Assembly: GCA_025667525.1 (NCBI GenBank)
Contig: CM046876.1
Location: 16,913,320 to 16,977,319, forward strand
Direction: 5' to 3'
Source of the DNA: Glebionis coronaria
Taxonomy: Eukaryota; Streptophyta; Magnoliopsida; Asterales; Asteraceae
Length of the DNA stretch: 64,000 nt
Shown: positions 55,890 through 64,000 of the stretch, in pieces
Position numbering within the stretch: position 1 is the first letter of the stretch
Layout: each line of letters begins with the position of its first letter
The notes under the pieces: generated by a model
What the model was told of the DNA's origin: nothing
What the model saw: only the letters and a program-made list of their open reading frames with translations
Databases searched by the model: none
Translations under genes and position numbers: made by a program

Positions 55890-58847
55890 TGTAAAACCCG
55901 CATGCTTTTACCATGAATAGTGCCCTTAAGATCGTACGTTCTAGATTAAAACTTACCTTATTCAATATTGATCACATTCATGTGCTAATAATCAAGCAAG
56001 TGCATACGTGTATGACATGATAAGTATCGATTACGTACGAACTCATGATAAGCAGTTAATAAGTATTTCACGGGAACATAATTAAATCATGATCACCATT
56101 AAAACACGAACTAAAATAATTACGTAAATACATATAATATAATTACGAGCGTTAGGAATACGATAAACTACATGATAAAATAAACAGAAACACTTTAAAC
56201 ACGAACACGTTTAACCACGAACGAACACGAAACATCAGGACACGGAAAACATGTGGGTTACCCCTTGTGGGCCCCATATCCACGAAATTAGGAAGAAGAA
56301 TGGGCCTAGCCCATCATTTTACTAAACAAGGGGGTTAAGGGAAAGAAATGCATTCATTTTCACTTTTCAAGGAATAAACATAAAAACCCTAAAAGAGTTT
56401 TCTCCTCTCCTTTTCTCCTCTTTGTGCCGCCACATAAACACCACCATAGGGGGTGATTTGTTTGATTTTGATCTTAAGAACTATTGTATAATCAGTGTTT
56501 GTTCATCCTCTTTCCAAGCTACATAGTGGTATACCTTTCAAACCCTTCTTTTTAATTCTTTTTAATTCTTTTTAATTCTTTTGATCTTTGATTATTTTCA
56601 TGAACATGTTATTATTTTTTCTTATTAAAACAAGGTAATTAATCATTGATCTAACATGTTTTGGTATTAATTAAAATCAAGGAATGATTTAAAGGGGTGT
56701 TTGTTTCTAGCCGCCTAGCAAAACAAACCCGAGGGGGGTTTGGTTTGCTATTGCCGCCACCACCAAGACCACTTTTGGTCTTGGTTGGCTCATGTGGGAC
56801 CCACGGCAGCAAGGGGACACATGTGCCCCGGGTTTGGCCCGGGGTACGGTGTCGAATTCATGCCCGATTCATGGTTCGTTGGTTAAATCATGATTCATGC
56901 TACATGTTGATTTTTATGAATTATGAACTTAGGATATAATTAATTAATAACATGAAATATTAATTAAACCATGACTTAGGTTATTTTAATTATTAATGTA
57001 GCATGATATTAGTTTAACCTAAGTATTTTATGTTATAAGTTATAATTAATTAATTATTTAAAACATGCCTATAATTAATTAATTTAGACATGACTTAGGT
57101 TATATTATTATTAATAATAATACACATTTTAACCTAAGTATTTTCATTTCATTTTAATTAATACATGTTACACTTTAATTAAAATGCTTAACCTATAGTT
57201 TAATTTAAATACATGAAATAATAATTAAACTATACACTATATCATATGACTTAAGAAATAAGCTTATAAACACTTAGACTTATATGTTAGCTTATGTAAT
57301 CAGCTTAATTCTAATTATGGAAACCTTCTATATATGGAAATCAATCTATTTCAGGCAGCTAATCTAATCATGGAAACTTTCTATATATGGAAACTTATTT
57401 AGTTAAGGCAGCTGATCTATTTTTAGAAACTTTCTATTTTTAGAAACTAATCTATTTTAGGCAGTAAATTCTATTTTTGGAAACTTTCTATTTTTGGAAA
57501 CTTTCTATTTTTGGAAACTTTCTATTTTTGAAAACTTTCTATTTTTGGAAACTTTCTATTTTTGGTAACTTTCTATTTTTGGAAACTTTCTATTTTTGGA
57601 AACTTTCTATTTTTGGAAACCTGCTATTTTTGGAAAGTTACTTATTATTACACAGTAAGTATAATAATACATGAATCACCAGTAATACTTAATCAGATTA
57701 ATCAGAATACAAGATAAACACAGTTTAAGGCTTTAAACAGTGAACCATGACCTAAAACATACCAAATCAGCTATAATGAGACACAGAACCCAGTACGTAA
57801 TCAGTGAATCGATACTTATACACGTGTGTATTCATGTAGCGTTAGTGATCCAGAAGTAGGAGTCTTTCTTCCGTTCATTTCACTGGACTTGAGGTACGGA
57901 TTCCCGTCCTTTCAGTATGGACATTCCTTCCTTATTAGGATTTCCCCGTATGCAGCCAACTGTTTTCCCCAGCATTTGTTTTATTGTTTTGAACTGCTTA
58001 TGTTAATTTAGCATAAACTATAGCCATATACAAGCATGACCAGTTTCACCTAGTTATGGAGGTACCATAACCATAGCATTGGAGGCACCGATGTTATGAC
58101 TTCCCCACGGCGGAGTGATTGCTCGTGGCGTCCCTTTTCAGTTTGGCCATATTATTATATCAGTCGGGGCGTATGGGTGCATCCTAGTTACATGTTTTAT
58201 TCAGTTTATCATGGTGAATGTGGTGTGTGCCTTGCACCCTTCACAAGGAGTTGATCCCTCCTACCCAAATCAGTATATTGATTAGAGGCATCCCCTCTAA
58301 TCAGCATGATGAGGTCACCCCTCCAAGTATTCATGCACGTGACCTTTTCATGACCTATATTGGCTATGGTATATATATATATGTTAAACAGTTTTCACAG
58401 GTTAAACATAAGGCTTTTCAAACTATAAAACCAGTTTTCATGTTACTTAACCAGTTTACTCAGAACTTAGTCTTCCGCTGTTATATGTTACATGTTTATC
58501 CTATTCCATGCTTTATTGTACATCCGTGCACTGAGCGTCTTGCTCAGCCGTTACTTTCCTTTCCATGTCCCAAAACGGCAGGTACCCAAGACTCGAGCAT
58601 TTGGAGGACGCACATAGGATGGAAGCTGCCAGAGACTTCTTTTCCTTTTTGCCTTCATATAGTTATGCTTGTTTAGTCTTTATTCAGTTCATTTCCTTTA
58701 TTTATGTTTTGGGCTTATGTTTGGGAACCGATGTTTCATTCCGGTTTTCCCTATGGTCATGTATGTTTTACTACATATCACCTTGCATGCTTTGATGACA
58801 CGCCATAATCACGCGTGACATTCCATTTATCAAAATGGGGTGTTACA
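55890..58847 (+). repeat. 5' LTR of gypsy copy B
   Basis: Same ends as copy A (TGTAAAACCCGCATGC...GGGGTGTTACA) with several percent divergence. It includes the 17-bp array at 57471-57643. The tRNA-iMet primer site TGGTATCAGAGCC follows at 58852. Confidence 0.92.
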
Positions 58848-61800
58848 ATTATGGTATCAGAGCCAAGGCTTCGACCTGTAGGCTCTAAAACTCGACCTGT
58901 GACTAGTGGGTAGTCACCAGGAGCTTCCTAAGTCAACGCTTGTTATTCCACGTATTGATGTTTTAGCGCGTTGTTGTTTTAACCATTATGTTTTCAGCAC
59001 CTTTTTGTTTTAGCCATGACGTTTTCAGCACCTTGTTGTTTCCACCATGATGTTTTCACCATGATGTTTTCACCAGTATCGTCTTACTAATATGGAATGA
59101 ACAACCGTCATCCATACTTAGTTATGTGTCATTGTCTATGCATGATGTTCCTCGTGAACTGTGACGATGTGGACTGACCCCAGTAGTTCATAATTTTCAC
59201 ATAAAATTTTTTCTGTTAAGTTTTGACAATGACTTTTAATTATTATGTTTCATGCATTCATGCATTTATATCATATGTCATCTGTTGCAGGAATTTTGAC
59301 TAAGTAATGGTTGGTATAGGACTGGCCCTATTTAGTCGCATGTGCTTTTATCGAAACTTTTAACTTTGGGACCGACCCATAGGCGTCCCCTCGCCATGTC
59401 TTTTGTTTTGGAACCGACCCATAGGCGTTCCCTCGCACATATAAAGGTTTTATAAACTACATTACGCAGTCATGCACTGTTTTCTGGCATAAAATTTTTC
59501 TCATGATTTAAATTGGCATAAAAAAATTTATTTTTTTTTTTCATGTCCCATCATAAGTTATTATGTTTTATGTCAAGTATGCCTTCATACTGTCATGGTT
59601 AACTTCAGTTTCATGCTGATTATGTTATATACTTCTTCGTAATAGATGGTTTCATGTTTCCTCATGATAATTCCGTCTTCATGTTGATTATGTTTCACGC
59701 CTCTTTTGTTATTTACGTTGTCCTGCAAGACATTGTTAGATTTCTTGAATCATGCTTTCATGATAGTCATGGTTGGTTTCCATTGATCATGCTGTCAGGC
59801 AAATCATCGTTGAATTTTGTGTAACCACACTTTAGCGTTTCTCTATGCAACCAGAATGATGTCTATGCTAATACTGCCAGGTTATCATGATGGTTTTCCT
59901 AACCGTTTAACCGGTTTACTTTCCTTAAATCATGACAAATAATCGAGCCCATACCGATCATTTCATGTGCATTCCATGTGTACTCCACGTATCGTATTTC
60001 ATGTGTATTACATGTACCTTAATCCATGTGTATTCCACTTGCAATACTTCACGAGTATTCGATAGTCGATTCTAAATCATCTCAGGCATATGTTCACTTG
60101 CTGATATTCTACAAGGTTGTCGATGCCGCTCATAGCTTGGAGATGTTACTGAAGGTTGATGCTGCTGATGTTGGGAGACGCTACGAGATGCTGATGCTGA
60201 TGTTGATGCTGTTCATAACCTGGAGATCCTAAAAGACGAAGACAAAGGCGTCGGAGCAAAGCAATTGGACGAGAAGATGTTTCACCATCAGACAATTCCC
60301 ATCAAACATTGTCCCAAATTCATAGTTACATGTCACACGTCGTTCGGCTGTCATTTCAGCCATAGGAGTGCAAACCAGTACCAGCCGGCCACTCAGCTAA
60401 ATAGTTACATGAGTCACGGTCATGAGAATGACCGTCATGGAACCGACAGACAAGATGATAGTAACCACTACTATGACAGCAACTATCCTAGAAATCGCAA
60501 CCGAGGCTCCGGCCACGGACGTGATCAGACATACTAATGGTCAGTAGTCCAACCGATCCGCCAATTCCGGCATATTAACCTAATATTGGTAGTTCTAATT
60601 GTTTCACATCTCGAGACGCATGTCAAGACATCAGTCAAGACACATGTCTCACGTATACTTTCTGAGGACACATGTCAAGATACCAGTCAAGACATATGTC
60701 ACGCTTACATTTCTCAAGACACGAGTCAAGACACATGACTCACGTCTAATTATGGAACATTTCTAAGAAATTCAGGGTACCCTCCAAGGGTATATCTATG
60801 TTGTTGTGCCATGTATTAATCAGGACACAAGAATTTCAATACCATTATCAGCGCATCAGTGAGAACTGTCATGTTGCCGATGTCACTTTCATTTCTTTCA
60901 CCATAGTTCATATATTCCTGACCATGAAGGACGCCGTTCGTATTCCCACGTATACGAAGATTTTCCGTCATCTTAATGATGAGATCCAAGCTGCTAACGC
61001 ATTTTCCTCGGACAGACACGAGATGAATTTTTTTTTATCTTAATTATGGACTATGAACAGCACACCATGCTATAATTCATAATTATGTACAGAAATGTTC
61101 AGGCTCCTGAATACTTTCAGCTTGGTTTTCCATCAGGAAAATCTGTACAAATTATCTATGCTTTTCAAGCACGTGCTTTGTTAGCCAGAATTGCTAAAAT
61201 TTTCTAGCTGTCAGTAACACACAACCACTTAACTCTTTTACGCATAGCCAGTTGATTATTCCAAAGTCTTCCTATACATTCCAGGAGAACCTACAAGGAG
61301 AAGGATGGTACCATGAGATTATGTGTCGACTACCGTTGACTTAAACAAAGCACCATTCATGACCGTTATTCTCCTCCACGTATTGACGACATGTCCAATC
61401 AACCGTATAGTGTTAATCACTTTTCCAAGATCGAACTCATGAACAAGTTGCCAATAGTGACGGGTGAAAGAGCAGAACATGTCCATGACTGCTATTCGTG
61501 CACGACTGGGTCATGCTAGATTTATGATTTTGGATTAGTCTCATCAATGCTCCAACAGCATTATGGACTTAATAAATTGAGTTTCCATGAACTCCTAAAC
61601 AAATCCATCAGCATTTTCATTGAGGATAACCTGACTTCATTTAAGCCTAGAGAAGAACAGGAAGACCATATCTGCACTATATTGCAAATTCTTGACAAGA
61701 GAAATTTTACCCTAGAAATTTTCCAATATCAATTCTGTTTCATTACAGTGGCACGCTGAATCACATGGGTTCCTACGGTTAATCTTACCATATCTCTGCT

Positions 61801-63119
61801 TATGCGTAAAGGAGAGAACCCTACACTACATTAGGTGTTCTAGAAAATTATATGCTAGGAGAAGTCTAGATTCAGAGACTCCGAATTTCGCAAACTCCTA
61901 GGTATCAAGTTCTACGAAGCAAGATACAGTTACGTTCATATCTAGGTACCTTACATACCAAGAGGTTAAGATAGGACACCAACAAACTGGGATGTTTTCA
62001 TTATATGAAATTGTGAATCGAAATGGGACAAGATCTACACGGATTTTGGTTACCAGACTTCAGCAAACTCAGAAGAAGCAGGATGCTATCTGGGTTATTA
62101 TCAACAGTTTGATCAAGTCTGCAGAATCCTTACATCCGTACGGATTTCAGAACCAACAGATTGAACAAACATGTTCCAGCCAAGGCTCATCCGATCACTT
62201 GGCAATCCCTCAGCTATCGGGTCAGACAAAAATTCGTAATTGTACTCCTAACTTACTTCACGTCTTCATTCTAATTCCACGACTTGCTTTCGCGCTCACG
62301 TTCATGACACTATTCACGTTCATGATCGTATTTTGGCTTACGATTCTACGTTCATTTCTTTTCTCGTTCTGGAAGTTGCAAGAACTTGTGAGACCAGACC
62401 CAAGTTTAGTATAACTCTCCATCATCAGATAGACGTTTCACGTCATATTCCACGTCTCACCTTGTAGCGTTTGGCGTTACCGCCATTAGATTCTATGATC
62501 ACGATATGTCTCACATGTCATGTTCATTCCACGTTCCTCATATCATGATCAAAATAGGTTACACGTATCATGGATCACGATATGTTTACTTATACTACAC
62601 TCGCCATATCTCCACGTAGCACGTTCAAAATTTTTCACGTACTACGTTTCTTTATGTCTCGCTCATCGTTTCTAATTATCAGTTAAGTCAGACGGTCTGG
62701 CATCGTAACGTTTCAGTACCCTTGCACGTTAACTCTTATTTCCTCGATCGAATTTAGGGGATCTACCTTCCGGTAATAACCAAGAATTTCTTCGTATTCC
62801 AAGTCAAGGTCAGGAGGACCAAGATTTATCATTAGTGTCAGGATCTTCTGAAGGAACCGTTCCAAGAGGAAGGCCACTTGGAAACGGACAAGTTCATCCG
62901 GACTTTTTATCCATTTTTCTCTTATCGATTAGATATGTCCTTTCAGTCACGTCACGTTCCATGTCTTTTCAAGACATGTCATGTTCCACGTTCCCTTCTA
63001 CCATGTCACCTTCATTTCTGTTATTTTGCATACCTTTCCAGTTTGATTCGGGTATGTTTCGCTTTCAGTTACTTTATCTATAATTCGGGGACGAATTATT
63101 CTTTTTAGGGGGGAAGAAT
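58848..63119 (+). pseudogene. Degraded internal region of gypsy copy B
   Basis: Same layout as copy A: gag tail near 60265-60537 (YPRNRNRGSGHGRDQTY), RT traces 61290-61760 ([15 protein letters not shown]; HELLNKSISIFIEDNLTSF in place of the FIDD region), integrase remnant TRLQQTQKKQDAIWVIINSL near 62045-62110, end-of-pol stretch near 62790-62930. One RT segment is open for 70 codons (61547-61759) and one integrase segment for 140 (61992-62414), but neither retains a full catalytic set. Confidence 0.8.
63104..63119 (+). other. Polypurine tract, gypsy copy B
   Basis: TTTAGGGGGGAAGAAT before the 3' LTR. Confidence 0.82.
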
Positions 63120-64000
63120 TGTAAAACCCACATGCTTTTACCATGAATAGTGCCCTTAAGATCGTACGTTCTAGATTAAAACTTACCTTATTCAATATTG
63201 ATCACATTCATGTGCTAATAATCAAGCAAGTGCATACGTGTATGACATGATAAGTATCGATTACGTACGAACTCATGATAAGCAGTTAATAAGTATTTCA
63301 CGGGAACATAATTAAATCATGATCACCATTAAAACACGAACTAAAATAATTACGTAAATACATATAATATAATTACGAGCGTTAGGAATACGATAAACTA
63401 CATGATAAAATAAACAGAAACACTTTAAACACGAACACGTTTAACCACGAACGAACACGAAACATCGGGACACGGAAAACATGTGGGTTACCCCTTGTGG
63501 GCCCCATATCCACGAAATTAGGAAGAAGAATGGGCCTAGCCCATCATTTTACTAAACAAGGGGGTTAAGGGAAAGAAATGCATTCATTTTCACTTTTCAA
63601 GGAATAAACATAAAAACCCTAAAAGAGTTTTCTCCTCTCCTTTTCTCCTCTTTGTGCCGCCACATAAACACCACCATAGGGGGTGATTTGTTTGATTTTG
63701 ATCTTAAGAACTATTGTATAATCAGTGTTTGTTCATCCTCTTTCCAAGCTACATAGTGGTATACCTTTCAAACCCTTCTTTTTAATTCTTTTTAATTCTT
63801 TTTAATTCTTTTGATCTTTGATTATTTTCATGAACATGTTATTATTTTTTCTTATTAAAACAAGGTAATTAATCATTGATCTAACATGTTTTGGTATTAA
63901 TTAAAATCAAGGAATGATTTAAAGGGGTGTTTGTTTCTAGCCGCCTAGCAAAACAAACCCGAGGGGGGTTTGGTTTGCTATTGCCACCACCACCAAGACC
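63120..64000 (+). repeat. 3' LTR of gypsy copy B, truncated by the window
   Basis: Begins TGTAAAACCCACATGC and matches 55890-56770 almost perfectly. The remaining two kilobases lie outside. Confidence 0.92.

Larger units (their letters stand above)
55890..64000 (+). mobile_element. Tekay/Del-like gypsy element (copy B), non-autonomous, runs off the window
   Basis: 5' LTR 55890-58847 (2958 bp), interior 58848-63119 (4272 bp), 3' LTR from 63120 to beyond the end. Only about three differences are seen between the LTRs over the shared 880 bp. ATTTA at 55885-55889 is the expected left target duplication; its partner cannot be seen. It interrupts copy C. The interior matches copy A along its length, including inactivating changes. 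Confidence 0.9.

Noticed and set aside
1..64000. Intact host gene or organellar insertion
   Set aside because: No multi-exon host gene, photosynthesis, ribosomal or mitochondrial gene could be recognised; all protein traces fit transposable elements.

Overview
This window looks like intergenic, repeat-dense nuclear DNA of a flowering plant. I infer an aster-family (Asteraceae) genome, most likely near Tanacetum, Artemisia or Chrysanthemum, because the copia extra ORF, the Harbinger ORF1 remnant and the MULE proteins resemble families I know from there; this is recognition, not a search. I find no intact host gene, no rRNA or tRNA gene and no CRISPR. Essentially every coding trace belongs to a transposable element, and nearly all are broken by stops or frameshifts.

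Layout. 1-9.4 kb: AT-rich DNA with small elements: a palindromic MITE, a tRNA-derived SINE with a 17-bp target duplication, a Harbinger-type element with TTA duplications and an ORF1-like pseudogene, a Stowaway MITE, an 874-bp hAT-type element with an 8-bp duplication, and a 403-bp Mutator-like MITE with a 9-bp duplication. 9.79-18.78 kb: a complete Athila-like LTR retrotransposon lacking reverse transcriptase and integrase, with unusual TAATA...TATTA LTR ends, inserted into a MITE whose halves flank it. 19.1-20.5 kb: a second decayed Harbinger ORF1 gene (minus strand). 21.4 kb: a second Stowaway MITE.

21,932-49,439 is one Mutator-like element (MULE) with about 170-bp inverted repeats and a perfect 9-bp duplication. 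It carries a transposase pseudogene (left), an unrecognised small ORF and a GRF-type zinc-finger pseudogene (right). Inside it sits a SIRE/Maximus-like Ty1/copia element on the minus strand (25,735-47,963, duplication GGTTG) with gag, protease, integrase, RT, RNase H and a long env-like ORF. The copia gag is in turn split by a Tekay/Del-like Ty3/gypsy element (36,187-46,425, duplication ATCCA) with 3.0-kb LTRs. This is a clean three-layer nest.

50.0-51.4 kb is the 3' part of a LINE. It is cut by a minus-strand gypsy element (LTR 51,388-54,073 plus the 3' half of its internal region), which is cut in turn by a plus-strand gypsy element (55,890 to beyond the window end) of the same family as the one in the MULE nest. 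LTR divergence judged by eye agrees with the nesting order.

The most unusual signals are: a 10-bp motif (ARCGYTGACA) scattered about 40 times through the LTRs, spacers and ORFs of the copia element; a gypsy subfamily whose two near-intact-LTR copies share the same pol-inactivating lesions, implying trans-mobilisation; a duplicated primer-binding site in the Athila-like element; and a MULE that carries a GRF zinc-finger gene.
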